Positions 38,634 through 47,845 of a DNA stretch of 64,000 nucleotides are shown piece after piece. Position numbers and translations under genes: made by a program. Source of the stretch: Saccharofermentans sp. (GTDB lineage Bacteria; Bacillota; Clostridia; Saccharofermentanales; Saccharofermentanaceae); assembly GCA_024692235.1 (NCBI GenBank), contig JAILMW010000033.1, positions 310,001 to 374,000 on the forward strand, written 5' to 3'. The notes under the pieces are model-generated. The model was not told where the DNA came from. It worked only from the letters and a program-made list of their open reading frames with translations, and made no database searches. Every line of letters starts with the position of its first letter. The first letter of the stretch is position 1.

Positions 38634-38660
38634 AAAGGTCAGGTGATTACCTGACCTTTA
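38634..38660. terminator. Bidirectional terminator between the kinase and tRNA-Glu
   Basis: Stem AAAGGTCAGG (38634-38643) / CCTGACCTTT (38650-38659) with a 6-nt loop. On the minus strand it is followed by a T-rich stretch, ending the tRNA-Glu transcript; it also lies just after the kinase gene. Confidence 0.7.
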
Positions 38661-38663
38661 TCG

Positions 38664-38738
38664 TGGTGACCCCAACGAGAATCGAACTCGTGATTGCGCC
38701 TTGAGAGGGCGCCGTCTTAGCCGCTTGACCATGGGGCC
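38664..38738 (-). tRNA. tRNA-Glu (anticodon CTC)
   Basis: 75 nt including encoded CCA. The acceptor stem pairs GGCCCCA with TGGGGTC (one G-T pair), the anticodon stem GCGCC/GGCGC encloses loop CTCTCAA, and the T arm reads CACGAG-TTCGATT-CTCGT. The anticodon CTC reads GAG. Confidence 0.93.
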
Positions 38739-38755
38739 GTGCCAAATGCTTGAGT

Positions 38756-38784
38756 ATATTAACATAGCAAATCCGTGTTGGCAA
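38756..38784 (-). promoter_or_regulatory. Promoter of tRNA-Glu
   Basis: On the minus strand TTGCCA (complement of 38779-38784) and TAATAT (complement of 38756-38761) are 17 nt apart, starting 17 nt upstream of the tRNA. Confidence 0.65.
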
Positions 38785-38868
38785 GTATTTTGTTTGTACT
38801 TTTTTAAATCTGTGATAAACTTAATCCGATAAGAAGAAAAGAACATAAATTCTTTATGAGGTCCTAAG

Positions 38869-41865
38869 ATGAATGAATATAAATATATAAGGGTACACGG
38901 AGCAAGAGAACATAACCTCAAGAACGTGGATATAGATATCCCCAGGGACGAGCTTGTAGTGCTCACGGGACTTTCGGGGTCCGGTAAGAGCTCTCTTGCC
39001 TTCGATACCATTTATGCGGAAGGTCAGAGAAGATATGTGGAATCGTTATCTTCTTATGCAAGGATGTTCCTGGGACAGATGGAAAAGCCGGATGTGGACA
39101 GCATAGACGGATTATCTCCCGCTATCTCCATAGATCAGAAGACCACGAGCAAGAATCCCAGATCTACCGTCGGTACCGTAACGGAGATATACGATTACTT
39201 CAGGCTTCTTTATGCCAGAGTTGGACAACCGGTCTGCTATAAGTGCGGTAAGGCCATTAAGTCCCAGTCCATAGATCAGATTGTAGATAAGCTCATGGGG
39301 TATCCCGAAGGTACGAGGATGATCGTCATGGCTCCCGTTGTCAAGGGCAAGAAGGGTGAATTCACGAAGCAGCTGGAGGACTACAGGAAGAACGGTTTTG
39401 TCAGAGTCCGTATCGACGGATCTATGTATGAGCTGGATGAGGAGATCAAGCTCGATAAGAATAAGAAACATGAGATATATGTAGTAGTAGACAGGCTCGT
39501 GGTAAGAGAGAGCAACAGAGGCAGGATCAATGATTCCTGTGAGACGGCGCTTAAGCTTGCTGACGGAACTCTTGCAGTCGAGATACAGATCGTAAAGGAA
39601 GACGATGACGGCATGAGAACATACGATACCACGGAGGAGATCTTCTCGCAGAACCTTTCCTGTCCGGACTGCGGTATCTCCTATGCGGAAGTGTCTCCCA
39701 GGAGCTTTTCGTTCAATAATCCGTATGGTGCCTGCCCCGAGTGTTCAGGTATAGGTGTACTGACAAGAGTCGACCCCGAGCTCGTGATAAGCGATCCTAA
39801 GCTCACCATCAACGAAGGCGCGGTTACTGCAGGCGGCTGGAACTTCCATGATACAAAGAGTTGGGGAAGAGGATTTATCGTTGCTCTGTCCGAGAAGTAC
39901 GATTTCTCCCTCGATGTTCCTTACGAGAAATTGCCGAAGAAGGTAAAGGACATAATCCTTTACGGTAATGACGGCGTTAAGATGAAGATAGATACCAGTA
40001 ACAGCATCTACGACCGTAAGGGCGACTACTATGCGGCATGGGAAGGTCTTGTCCCCAGTATCATGAGAAGATATAACGAATCTTATTCGGAAGATGCCAA
40101 GGCCAGCTATGAGCAGTATATGAGTATCGACGTATGTCCCACATGTAACGGAATGAGACTCAAGAAGGAAAGTCTTTCTGTCCTCATTAATAAGCTCAAT
40201 ATATCCCAGCTTACGGCAAAATCTGTCCGTGACTGTAAGGCATTTATGGATAAGCTTACATTCAGCAAGCGTAATTCTCAGATCGCGTCTCCCATAATGC
40301 GTGAGATCAATGCAAGGCTTCAGTTTCTTATAGATGTAGGTCTTGACTATATGACTCTTAACAGACCCGCTGCTACTTTATCGGGAGGTGAGGCTCAGCG
40401 TATAAGGCTCGCTACTCAGATCGGCTCAGGTCTTCAGGGCGTTCTTTATATCCTTGATGAGCCTTCGATCGGTCTTCACCAGAGAGATAACAGCAAGCTT
40501 TTGAAGACCCTGACGAAGCTTCGTGACCTGGGTAACTCCGTTCTTGTCGTAGAGCACGACGAAGATACCATGAGAGAAGCGGATCATATAATAGACGTCG
40601 GTCCCGGAGCCGGCATCAACGGAGGAAAGATCGTAGCTTCAGGCACCGTTGAAGAGATAATGAAGTGCAAAGAATCCGTGACGGGCCAGTACTTAAGCGG
40701 TAAGAAGTTCATTCCCGTACCTTCTGACAGGAGATCTGTCGGAGATAAGAAGATCACCATAAAGGGTGCTAAGATACATAATCTTAAGAATATAGATGTG
40801 GATATCCCTATAGGACTTTTCACCTGCATCACGGGCGTATCCGGATCAGGCAAGAGCTCCCTTATCAACTCAACTCTTGTTCCGGTGCTATCTCATGAGC
40901 TCAACGGTGCCAGGAAGCAGAAGGTAAAGTGCTCGGATGTTAAGGGATACAGCAACCTCGACAAGCTGATCGTGATCGACCAGTCGCCTATCGGAAGAAC
41001 TCCCAGGAGTAATCCTGCCACATATATAGGAGTATTTGATCTTATAAGAGCGTTGTATGCCGGAACTCCCGATGCCAAGATGAGAGGCTATAAGAACGGA
41101 AGGTTCAGCTTTAATGTAAAGGGAGGACGCTGCGAATCATGCAGCGGTGACGGTCTTAACAAGATCGAGATGCATTTCCTTCCCGATATCTACGTTAAGT
41201 GTGACGTATGCAAAGGTAAGAGATATAACAGAGAGACCCTTGAAGTAAAGTATAAGGGCAAGAACATATCGGATGTTCTTGAGATGAGCGTTGACGAGGC
41301 CTGCGAATTCTTCGCTTCAGTGCCTAACATTTTCCGCAAAGTTCAGACTCTCAAAGATGTAGGATTAGGATATATAAAGCTGGGCCAGCCCTCTACGCAG
41401 CTGTCGGGTGGTGAGGCTCAGAGGATCAAGCTGGCAGCCGAGCTGTCAAGGAGATCCACGGGTAAGACTCTGTACGTGCTGGATGAGCCGACAACGGGAC
41501 TTCATATCGCTGATGTCCATATGCTTGTTGACATTTTACAGCGACTTACAGAAAATAATAATACTGTCGTCGTGATAGAGCACAATCTTGATGTTATCAA
41601 GACTTGCGACTACATTATCGACTTGGGTCCCGAGAGCGGTGACCGCGGTGGAGAGATAGTCGCGTGCGGAACGCCTGAACGGATAGCAGCAGTAGGATCT
41701 TCCTATACGGGACAGTTCCTTGCTCCTATCCTTAAGGCGGCTAAGGATAAGGGACAATATGCATCGAGGATGGCATTTATCGACGATGAACGTTTGAAGA
41801 GTGAAGCTCTCGAGATCGAGACCGGTCCTCGCGTCAGACGTAAAGTTAAAGAGAATGGAGCTTAA
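38869..41865 (+). CDS. uvrA: Excinuclease ABC subunit A
   Basis: A 998-residue damage-recognition ATPase of nucleotide excision repair, slightly longer than the usual 940 because of a basic C-terminal tail. Two ABC modules are visible: [20 protein letters not shown] with [16 protein letters not shown] and ILDEPSIGL, and [10 protein letters not shown] with [16 protein letters not shown] and VLDEPTTGL. Zinc modules are [15 protein letters not shown] with CPECSG, and CESCSGDG with CDVCKGKRY. The UvrB-interaction region lies near 130-250. uvrB and uvrC are not in the window. The Clp ATPase gene follows after 3 nt. Confidence 0.97.
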   Translation: MNEYKYIRVHGAREHNLKNVDIDIPRDELVVLTGLSGSGKSSLAFDTIYAEGQRRYVESLSSYARMFLGQMEKPDVDSIDGLSPAISIDQKTTSKNPRSTVGTVTEIYDYFRLLYARVGQPVCYKCGKAIKSQSIDQIVDKLMGYPEGTRMIVMAPVVKGKKGEFTKQLEDYRKNGFVRVRIDGSMYELDEEIKLDKNKKHEIYVVVDRLVVRESNRGRINDSCETALKLADGTLAVEIQIVKEDDDGMRTYDTTEEIFSQNLSCPDCGISYAEVSPRSFSFNNPYGACPECSGIGVLTRVDPELVISDPKLTINEGAVTAGGWNFHDTKSWGRGFIVALSEKYDFSLDVPYEKLPKKVKDIILYGNDGVKMKIDTSNSIYDRKGDYYAAWEGLVPSIMRRYNESYSEDAKASYEQYMSIDVCPTCNGMRLKKESLSVLINKLNISQLTAKSVRDCKAFMDKLTFSKRNSQIASPIMREINARLQFLIDVGLDYMTLNRPAATLSGGEAQRIRLATQIGSGLQGVLYILDEPSIGLHQRDNSKLLKTLTKLRDLGNSVLVVEHDEDTMREADHIIDVGPGAGINGGKIVASGTVEEIMKCKESVTGQYLSGKKFIPVPSDRRSVGDKKITIKGAKIHNLKNIDVDIPIGLFTCITGVSGSGKSSLINSTLVPVLSHELNGARKQKVKCSDVKGYSNLDKLIVIDQSPIGRTPRSNPATYIGVFDLIRALYAGTPDAKMRGYKNGRFSFNVKGGRCESCSGDGLNKIEMHFLPDIYVKCDVCKGKRYNRETLEVKYKGKNISDVLEMSVDEACEFFASVPNIFRKVQTLKDVGLGYIKLGQPSTQLSGGEAQRIKLAAELSRRSTGKTLYVLDEPTTGLHIADVHMLVDILQRLTENNNTVVVIEHNLDVIKTCDYIIDLGPESGDRGGEIVACGTPERIAAVGSSYTGQFLAPILKAAKDKGQYASRMAFIDDERLKSEALEIETGPRVRRKVKENGA

Positions 41866-41868
41866 TAT

Positions 41869-44373
41869 ATGTCATTATGTTCAGTTTGCGGTAAGAGACA
41901 GGCAATAGTCTTTACCAGCCGATATGAGAACGGAAGGCGCATAGATGAAGGATTTTGCATCAAGTGTGCATATGAGTCCGGGGTCGCAGGTATCTCGGAT
42001 ATGTTCTCTGCTGCAGGTATCAATGATAATAATATAGACGAGATGAGCGACAGGCTTGAGAGTATGATAGGTTCTACCGGTGCGATGACCGATCCTACCG
42101 AATTCTTTAAGTCCATCGCTGATAACAGCTTCGGAGATATGGGAATCGACGAGAATATCGAGGACGATATCGGATTCGAGGATGACAGTTCCGGTGTAGG
42201 TGTTGCCGATTTAGGCGGCGGTGATGACGCTGTTCCGGAAGATCCCGCAGGCAACGATCCTTCTGCATTTACTCCTAACCCTTTTGAGAATCTCATGAAC
42301 AATCTCGGAATGGGCGGTAAGAAGAGGGGCAATTCCAAGAACGGTGACAGTTCCAAGAGAAGACTTAAGTTCCTCAATGAATTCGGTACCAATCTCACGG
42401 CAAGAGCCGCTGAAGGTAAGATAGACAGGATCATCGGAAGGGATAAGGAAATCGAGAGGGTAGTACAGATCCTCAACAGAAGATCCAAGAATAATCCCGT
42501 GTTGATCGGTGCTCCGGGTGTAGGTAAGACCGCGGTTGCTCAGGGCCTTGCTACGAAGATAGTCAATGGTGAGGTTCCCGTAAAGCTTCGTAATATGCAG
42601 GTATGGCAGCTTGACCTTCCCGCAATGGTAGCAGGTACCCAGTTCAGAGGTATGTTCGAGAGCCGTATCAAGGGGGTCATCAACGAGGCTATCCGAGAGG
42701 AGAATGTTATCCTCGTTATCGATGAGCTTCACACTATAATGGGTGCGGGTGATTCGGAAGGATCTACTAATGCTGCAAATATCCTTAAGCCAGCTCTTGC
42801 AAGGGGAGAACTTCGTATCATAGGTTCCACTACTACGGCAGAGTACAAGAAGATCGAGAAGGATTCGGCTCTTGAGAGAAGATTCCAGAAGGTCATCCTT
42901 GACGAGCCTTCGGTAGAAGTATCTATCGAGATCTTGAAGGGTATAAAGGATTACTATGAGGAGCATCACTATGTCTCCTATTCGGACGATATCATCGAAT
43001 TTGCCGTCAAGGCTTCCAAGCGATATATAACCGACAGGTATCTTCCCGATAAGGCTATCGACCTTATAGATGAAGCAGGTTCCAGAGCGAACCTCAATAA
43101 CATCAAGCTCGTTAAGCTCAAGGAGACTGAAGAGAACCTCAAGAAAGCCACGGCCGAGTATGCGGCTATGGTAGAGAAGATGGAGAACTTCGACGACGCC
43201 GAGCGTGAGAAGAACTACGAGAAGATCGCAGATCTCAAGGTAAAGCTCGATCAGTGCCAGAAGGAACACGATGACCTCAGAGATAACCTGAAGCCCGATC
43301 CTATTACAAGGGAAGATATCGCAAGGGTAGTCGAGATGTGGACGGGTATACCTTTGAAGTCCATATCAGAGTCAGAGACAGAGAAGCTCCTCCATCTTGA
43401 AGAGAGGCTTCATGAGAGAGTAATAGGTCAGGATCAGGCAGTCAAGGCTGTAGCTTCCGCAGTTCGCAGGAACAGATCCGGATTTACAAAGAAGAATAAG
43501 CCTTCTTCATTTATCTTCGTTGGTCCGACTGGTGTCGGTAAGACTGAGCTTGTTAAGGCGCTGACTGAAGTAATGTTCGATACCGAGGATTCACTTATCA
43601 GGATCGATATGTCCGAATATATGGAGCCTCATTCCGTAAGTAAGCTCATCGGTTCTCCTCCGGGATATGTAGGTCACGAGGATTCCGGACAACTTACCGA
43701 GCAAGTAAGGAGAAAGCCTTACTGTGTCATTCTCTTCGACGAGATCGAGAAGGCACATCCCGATGTCTTCAATCTTCTCCTGCAACTTCTGGATGAAGGT
43801 AGACTGACAGACAGTCACGGACTTCATGTTAACTTCGAGAATACGATCATAGTAATGACTTCTAATGCGGGTAATTCCGCCAAGGCTCCCACAATAGGAT
43901 TCTTCAGCGGTACAGAGGAAGCGCTTGAATCCAAGGTCGATTCCGCTCTTAAGGAGACATTCAGACCCGAGTTCCTCAACCGTGTCGATGATACGATCAT
44001 ATTCAAGGAGCTTACAAAGGCTGAGATAAGAAAGATCGCGGATATCATGATGAAGGAAGTATATTCATCTCTTAATGAGAAGGGTATAACAGCCACCATG
44101 ACTGAGGCAGCAGGCGATCGTCTTGCCGAGAAGGGTTACGATCCCAAGTTCGGAGCAAGACCTTTAAGAAGAGAGATAAGGAAGAATATCGAGGATAAGC
44201 TCGCAGATATGTTCCTTGAAGGTGAGCTCAAGAATGTTACAGGTCTTACTATCGACTTTGACGGTAATGAGTTCGTATTTACTACTGTTAAGAATAAGAC
44301 TGAGTCTTCTACTGATAAGGCAAAGATAAGAGTAAAGGCTCCCAGGAAGGCAAGAGCTTCTAAGGGCGAATAA
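41869..44373 (+). CDS. clpE: ClpE-type Clp ATPase with N-terminal zinc finger
   Basis: An 834-residue AAA+ unfoldase. The N-terminal C4 zinc finger (Cys4, Cys7, Cys30, Cys33: CSVCGKRQ and CIKC) is the mark of ClpE and replaces the ClpC N-domain repeats. An acidic, low-complexity linker (about 45-150) leads to AAA-1 ([28 protein letters not shown]), a short middle coiled coil (about 410-470) and AAA-2 ([29 protein letters not shown]). An IGF tripeptide (APTIGFFSG) is a candidate ClpP-docking loop. It would feed misfolded proteins to ClpP. A CtsR operator is not evident upstream because the gene directly follows uvrA. Confidence 0.93.
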   Translation: MSLCSVCGKRQAIVFTSRYENGRRIDEGFCIKCAYESGVAGISDMFSAAGINDNNIDEMSDRLESMIGSTGAMTDPTEFFKSIADNSFGDMGIDENIEDDIGFEDDSSGVGVADLGGGDDAVPEDPAGNDPSAFTPNPFENLMNNLGMGGKKRGNSKNGDSSKRRLKFLNEFGTNLTARAAEGKIDRIIGRDKEIERVVQILNRRSKNNPVLIGAPGVGKTAVAQGLATKIVNGEVPVKLRNMQVWQLDLPAMVAGTQFRGMFESRIKGVINEAIREENVILVIDELHTIMGAGDSEGSTNAANILKPALARGELRIIGSTTTAEYKKIEKDSALERRFQKVILDEPSVEVSIEILKGIKDYYEEHHYVSYSDDIIEFAVKASKRYITDRYLPDKAIDLIDEAGSRANLNNIKLVKLKETEENLKKATAEYAAMVEKMENFDDAEREKNYEKIADLKVKLDQCQKEHDDLRDNLKPDPITREDIARVVEMWTGIPLKSISESETEKLLHLEERLHERVIGQDQAVKAVASAVRRNRSGFTKKNKPSSFIFVGPTGVGKTELVKALTEVMFDTEDSLIRIDMSEYMEPHSVSKLIGSPPGYVGHEDSGQLTEQVRRKPYCVILFDEIEKAHPDVFNLLLQLLDEGRLTDSHGLHVNFENTIIVMTSNAGNSAKAPTIGFFSGTEEALESKVDSALKETFRPEFLNRVDDTIIFKELTKAEIRKIADIMMKEVYSSLNEKGITATMTEAAGDRLAEKGYDPKFGARPLRREIRKNIEDKLADMFLEGELKNVTGLTIDFDGNEFVFTTVKNKTESSTDKAKIRVKAPRKARASKGE

Positions 44374-44378
44374 GTACA

Positions 44379-44413
44379 AAGCCACTCGTATCGTTGCGAG
44401 TGGCTTATTTTTT
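44379..44413 (+). terminator. Rho-independent terminator after clpE
   Basis: 10-bp stem AAGCCACTCG (44379-44388) / CGAGTGGCTT (44397-44406), 8-nt loop, followed by ATTTTTT, 6 nt past the stop codon. Confidence 0.9.
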
Positions 44414-44431
44414 CTATGTAACGGGGTGAAT

Positions 44432-45952
44432 ATGGATACTGGCAGAATAAAAGGTGATAATACGGTCCTTCGAGGCTTTGTTATTGCGACCTGTATCATA
44501 TGTACTTTTGTGTTGGGACCTAAGCACCTGGCTATCTTCGGTTCCTATTATGATTTCTTTATGAACAGGGAGATCTTCCAGGACTATGAGAGTTGGGTCA
44601 TTAAAGAAAATGATAATGTGGGTCTGTTCTGGAAATATATGAACCTTTTTGCTGTCTTGGGTTATGCCGCTACAGCAATTGTATTATTCTTTAACAGGTT
44701 TCACGCAAGAACAAGGTCGTTGTCTGCTGCCTTGACCGATATTATCGCATATGGTCTTGCGATGATATTAATTCCTCTTGATTATGCCATATGTATGGTA
44801 GGCAGCAGGTCATATAAAGTCGATCTTCATTCTGCTGCTTTTGTATTCGAAGCATTAGCTTTTGCCTTCTTTACGGTAGCATTTGTTATATACCTCGTGT
44901 CTTTTATCAGGATGAGAGGCCATTTCGACCCGGGAAGTTTAAATATCGGTAAGCACCTGGTATTCATTCTGATATTTATATTGCCTTGTGTCTTTGTTAT
45001 AAAGGCGATCAAGCTTTCTGTCGATTATGCGCCGAACTACGGACTGTTCAAGGTGAATTCCGACGAATATGATCTTAATATAGATAATATGCTTTATAAC
45101 TATAGTCACGGTGCAATCGAATACGACGGAGCGTTGTATATAAACAGCAAGAATGAAGACGGCGTTACATATTCAATAGACAAGCTTGATGCAGACGGTA
45201 ATCTTACACACCTTACCGATATAGATTCCTGGCAATATGATATCTATGACGGAAAGGTCTATTATCCTGTAGAGACGACTGACGGTATGGTCTTTATGTA
45301 TTCGATCATGAGTAAAGATCTTGAGACTGGGGAGACGGATGTAATATATTCCGATTCACTGGTAGATGGATCGATTAAGAACACCAATGAATCAACCCAG
45401 GCAAATGTCAGCGTGTTTAAGATAAAGGACGGGTTCCTTTATTACAATATTCTTATTACAGGATATTATAGAACGATCTACTGTTTTGATCTTGCAAATG
45501 ATCCTTACACCAGACAGCTTTTTGTCTCTGATATCAGATCGATCGGAAGCGGGCCGGAGCTTACTTACGAATTTCTTTATAACTATAAAAGGGTGCTATA
45601 CGTTCAGGGGCGGCCCTGTATATATAGAGGTAATACGTATTATACTTTATCAAGTGATGCCCTTTATAATGAGGATACGCAACAATATGAGGTCGCATAT
45701 TTTATATATGAATCAGGTCACGAGGAATTGTATAGTTCTTATAACATAGACGGATCCAGCTTCTACGGAGATTCTTTTTATCTGTACAACTGTGAGACAG
45801 GAGATATTATCGAATTCAATATAACGACCGAAGAAGCATCGATCATCGCAAATGTTGAGAATACAGATCCCGGTTCACATCATAAGATCTACATATATGG
45901 AGATCATTTGCTGCTGAAGAGTGACAATATGAGCGTATATATAGATATTTGA
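44432..45952 (+). CDS. Membrane protein with extracellular DUF5050/propeller-like domain
   Basis: A 506-residue protein if started at ATG 44432, with GGGGTG correctly placed upstream; GTG 44426 is an alternative with no site. Residues 1-190 contain about five membrane segments. The remainder is Tyr/Asp-rich and beta-rich with repeats such as GALYINSKNEDG, DGKVYYPVETTDG, DGFLYYNIL and GNTYYTLSSD, the pattern of DUF5050-type beta-propellers that display repeated short YY-containing blades. It is probably a surface sensor or binding module. Nothing identifies a ligand. It is flanked by terminators and so is a single-gene unit. Confidence 0.6.
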   Translation: MDTGRIKGDNTVLRGFVIATCIICTFVLGPKHLAIFGSYYDFFMNREIFQDYESWVIKENDNVGLFWKYMNLFAVLGYAATAIVLFFNRFHARTRSLSAALTDIIAYGLAMILIPLDYAICMVGSRSYKVDLHSAAFVFEALAFAFFTVAFVIYLVSFIRMRGHFDPGSLNIGKHLVFILIFILPCVFVIKAIKLSVDYAPNYGLFKVNSDEYDLNIDNMLYNYSHGAIEYDGALYINSKNEDGVTYSIDKLDADGNLTHLTDIDSWQYDIYDGKVYYPVETTDGMVFMYSIMSKDLETGETDVIYSDSLVDGSIKNTNESTQANVSVFKIKDGFLYYNILITGYYRTIYCFDLANDPYTRQLFVSDIRSIGSGPELTYEFLYNYKRVLYVQGRPCIYRGNTYYTLSSDALYNEDTQQYEVAYFIYESGHEELYSSYNIDGSSFYGDSFYLYNCETGDIIEFNITTEEASIIANVENTDPGSHHKIYIYGDHLLLKSDNMSVYIDI

Positions 45953-45969
45953 ACTTAGAAGAGCAACAA

Positions 45970-46003
45970 AAAAGGAGATCGTGAGATCTCCTTATATTTT
46001 TTT
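45970..46003. terminator. Bidirectional terminator between gene 44432 and the tRNA cluster
   Basis: Perfect stem AAGGAGATC (45972-45980) / GATCTCCTT (45985-45993) with a GTGA loop. The plus strand continues with ATATTTTTTT, and the minus strand with seven T residues, so it can end both the protein gene and the convergent tRNA transcript. Confidence 0.9.
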
Positions 46004-46078
46004 GGTGACCCATTGGGGGTTCGAACCCCAGGCCCCTTGATTAAAAGTCAAGTGCTCTACCAACTGAGCTAATGGATC
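46003..46078 (-). tRNA. tRNA-Lys (anticodon TTT)
   Basis: 76 nt with encoded CCA; anticodon stem CTTGA/TCAAG with loop CTTTTAA, D arm GCTCAGTTGGTAGAGC, T arm with GTTCGAAC. It is the promoter-distal gene of a Lys-Gln-His cluster. Confidence 0.95.
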
Positions 46079-46081
46079 ATA

Positions 46082-46156
46082 TGGCTGGGGTGGCAGGATT
46101 TGAACCTACGAATGCGGGAGTCAAAGACCCGTGCCTTACCCCTTGGCTACACCCCA
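46082..46156 (-). tRNA. tRNA-Gln (anticodon TTG)
   Basis: 75 nt with encoded CCA; acceptor TGGGGTG pairs with CACCCCA, anticodon loop CTTTGAC reads CAA. The last pair of the anticodon stem is a T-T mismatch (CGGGT/TCCCG). Confidence 0.93.
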
Positions 46157-46193
46157 GTGACAAATCAATGTCCTTGTTAGGGTAAGAAAAAAG

Positions 46194-46271
46194 TGGGGTG
46201 GGATATGGGATTCGAACCCATGACTTCCAGTGCCACAAACTGGCGCTCTAACCAACTGAACTAATCCCACC
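46194..46271 (-). tRNA. tRNA-His (anticodon GTG)
   Basis: 78 nt including the additional 5' G(-1) that pairs with discriminator C73, the identity mark of tRNA-His; anticodon loop TTGTGGC region with GTG; acceptor GTGGGAT/ATCCCAC and encoded CCA. It is the first gene of the minus-strand tRNA transcript. Confidence 0.95.
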
Positions 46272-46317
46272 ATATTACAAGTGATAAGCATCGGGCTTTA
46301 CCCGCTCAGCATGAAAG

Positions 46318-46346
46318 ATTATATGGGTAAGGATTATCAAAGTCAA
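46318..46346 (-). promoter_or_regulatory. Strong promoter of the tRNA-His-Gln-Lys cluster
   Basis: On the minus strand TTGACT (complement of 46341-46346) and TATAAT (complement of 46318-46323) are exactly 17 nt apart, 46 nt upstream of tRNA-His. Confidence 0.85.
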
Positions 46347-46382
46347 GTTTATTTTTGAGAAATTAAGTGCAATACTATTTGC

Positions 46383-46979
46383 ATGTATGAGATCGATTTT
46401 AACAGACCGGGCAAAGAGTTATTTGCGATAGAGACCGAAAGGCTCCGTCTCGCAGTGTTGCGTAAGAATTCAGCTGCTGCGGTTACCGACTATCTTGTTC
46501 GTAATAAAGAGTTCCATCAGAAGTGGAGCCAGACTCATGACGATAAGTACTTTCAGGTAAAGACTCAGAAGAAATACTTAGGTTATGATGAGATCGAATA
46601 TAAGGCCGGAAGATTGGTGCCCCTGTGGATCATGAAGAGGGATGAACCCGACAGGATCATAGGCAGGGTTTCCTTTTTTAATATTGCGTACGGCGGCATG
46701 ATGAGCTGTGCCGTCGGATACCATCTTGACGGGAAGTGTACGGGGCAGGGATATATGAAGGAAGCGTTACTTGCATCATGCTGTCTTCTTGTAAAGGAGC
46801 TTAAGATGCACAGGATCGAAGCGTTTATCCTACCGGAGAACGAGAGATCTCTTAACCTCATAAAGAAAGCAGGATTTACAGAGGAAGGTCTTCGTAGATC
46901 TTATATGCATATCAACGGTCATTGGCGTGATCATATGTCCTTTTATATCCTGGACGAAACCATCAGAAAAATATTTTGA
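46383..46979 (+). CDS. GNAT-family N-acetyltransferase (RimJ/RimL-like)
   Basis: A 198-residue acetyltransferase. ETERLRLAVL near the N-terminus is the classic first strand of the RimJ/RimL group, MMSCAVGYHLDGKCTGQGYMKEAL is the central strand plus acetyl-CoA loop (QGYM.EA), and MHRIEAFILPENERSLNLIKKAGFTEEGLRR completes the fold. Relatives acetylate ribosomal protein N-termini, antibiotics or polyamines. The ribosome binding site is poor, so the exact start is uncertain. It is flanked by tRNA transcripts and is probably monocistronic. Confidence 0.85.
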   Translation: MYEIDFNRPGKELFAIETERLRLAVLRKNSAAAVTDYLVRNKEFHQKWSQTHDDKYFQVKTQKKYLGYDEIEYKAGRLVPLWIMKRDEPDRIIGRVSFFNIAYGGMMSCAVGYHLDGKCTGQGYMKEALLASCCLLVKELKMHRIEAFILPENERSLNLIKKAGFTEEGLRRSYMHINGHWRDHMSFYILDETIRKIF

Positions 46980-47003
46980 TTGAAAATGATTTTATGCGAT
47001 AAT
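46976..47003 (+). promoter_or_regulatory. Promoter of the SH3 lipoprotein gene
   Basis: TTGATT at 46976-46981 and GATAAT at 46998-47003, 16 nt apart, with a TGC immediately before the -10 (extended -10). Confidence 0.55.
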
Positions 47004-47046
47004 TAAGTGAAAACTTATGAGTTGATCTGTTGGGAGGTCACAATTA

Positions 47047-47484
47047 ATGAAGAGAAGTAATATCAAGAAGATACTTTCTATATCACTTGCAGCAGTAATG
47101 CTGTTTAGCATGTGCGGATGTAAGAAGAAGGCTAAGGCAAAGGAGACAGAAGAGACCGATGCCGAGCCTACACCCATTCCCGTAGAGACCACTGCGACTC
47201 CTACTACTGCGATCCCTACATATTCCGCAGATCCTTCAGCACAGAATACTCTTGATGTTACATGGACTGAGGAAGAGATCGCAGAGACTACGATGTATGT
47301 AGCAGTGAGTGAAGGAGAGTTCCTGAGCGTTCGCTTAGGTCCCAGCGTCGATTATGACGTCGTTGGAAGACTTTCCAGGAATCAGACTGTTACCGTTGTC
47401 GCTCAGACTTCTGACGGCTGGTATAAGACTTTTGACGGTTACTATGTATCCGGTACTTATCTCTCCAGTACACAGTCTGTATAA
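47047..47484 (+). CDS. SH3-domain lipoprotein
   Basis: A 145-residue secreted lipoprotein. The signal ends with MLFSMCGC (lipidation at Cys23 or Cys25). A Thr/Pro/Glu-rich spacer (about 35-75) precedes a bacterial SH3 domain (about 90-142: FLSVRLGPSVDYDVVGRL, QTVTVVAQTSDGWYKT, GYYVSGTYL). Such domains bind peptidoglycan or surface ligands. GGGAGGTC precedes ATG 47047. No enzymatic domain is present. Confidence 0.8.
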   Translation: MKRSNIKKILSISLAAVMLFSMCGCKKKAKAKETEETDAEPTPIPVETTATPTTAIPTYSADPSAQNTLDVTWTEEEIAETTMYVAVSEGEFLSVRLGPSVDYDVVGRLSRNQTVTVVAQTSDGWYKTFDGYYVSGTYLSSTQSV

Positions 47485-47500
47485 TTTCTGAAAATTGTTG

Positions 47501-47529
47501 TAGACAAGTTATCGCTCTTAGTGTATGAT
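47501..47529 (+). promoter_or_regulatory. Promoter of the tRNA-Gly-Arg pair
   Basis: TAGACA at 47501-47506 and TATGAT at 47524-47529 are 17 nt apart, 41 nt upstream of tRNA-Gly. Confidence 0.65.
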
Positions 47530-47570
47530 ACTTAGGCGTTTGAAAAGGACGCATACACTGGAGCGTATAT

Positions 47571-47644
47571 GCGGGTGTAGTTCAATGGTAGAACTTCAGC
47601 CTTCCAAGCTGACCACGTGGGTTCGATTCCCATCACCCGCTCCA
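47571..47644 (+). tRNA. tRNA-Gly (anticodon TCC)
   Basis: 74 nt with encoded CCA; acceptor GCGGGTG/CACCCGC, anticodon stem TCAGC/GCTGA with loop CTTCCAA, discriminator T. Confidence 0.95.
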
Positions 47645-47651
47645 CCTATAC

Positions 47652-47728
47652 GGGTCATTAGCTCAGCTGGATAGAGCAACAGCCTTCTAAGCTGTGGGTC
47701 GGAGGTTCGAGTCCCCCATGGCTCGCCA
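47652..47728 (+). tRNA. tRNA-Arg (anticodon TCT)
   Basis: 77 nt with encoded CCA; acceptor GGGTCAT/ATGGCTC (two wobble pairs), anticodon stem ACAGC/GCTGT with loop CTTCTAA reading AGA, discriminator G. The T stem (GGAGG/CCCCC) contains an A-C mismatch. Confidence 0.93.
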
Positions 47729-47735
47729 GGAACTT

Positions 47736-47764
47736 AACACCGGATAATATCCGGTGTTTTTTTG
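47736..47764 (+). terminator. Terminator of the tRNA-Gly-Arg transcript
   Basis: Near-continuous palindrome AACACCGGATA / TATCCGGTGTT (47736-47758) followed by a run of T residues. Confidence 0.88.
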
Positions 47765-47778
47765 TACCTTTTTATCGT

Positions 47779-47807
47779 TTGAAAAAGAGACTGTCAGATA
47801 GTAGAAT
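47779..47807 (+). promoter_or_regulatory. Promoter of argJ
   Basis: TTGAAA at 47779-47784 and TAGAAT at 47802-47807, 17 nt apart; 39 nt upstream of ATG 47846. Confidence 0.6.
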
Positions 47808-47845
47808 AACTAGCAACTATATTAAAAAGAAAAGTGGCGCATATT

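Noticed and set aside
42211..43269. A 352-codon minus-strand frame inside clpE.
   Set aside because: It is antisense to the conserved AAA-1 domain, and its translation shows no family pattern.
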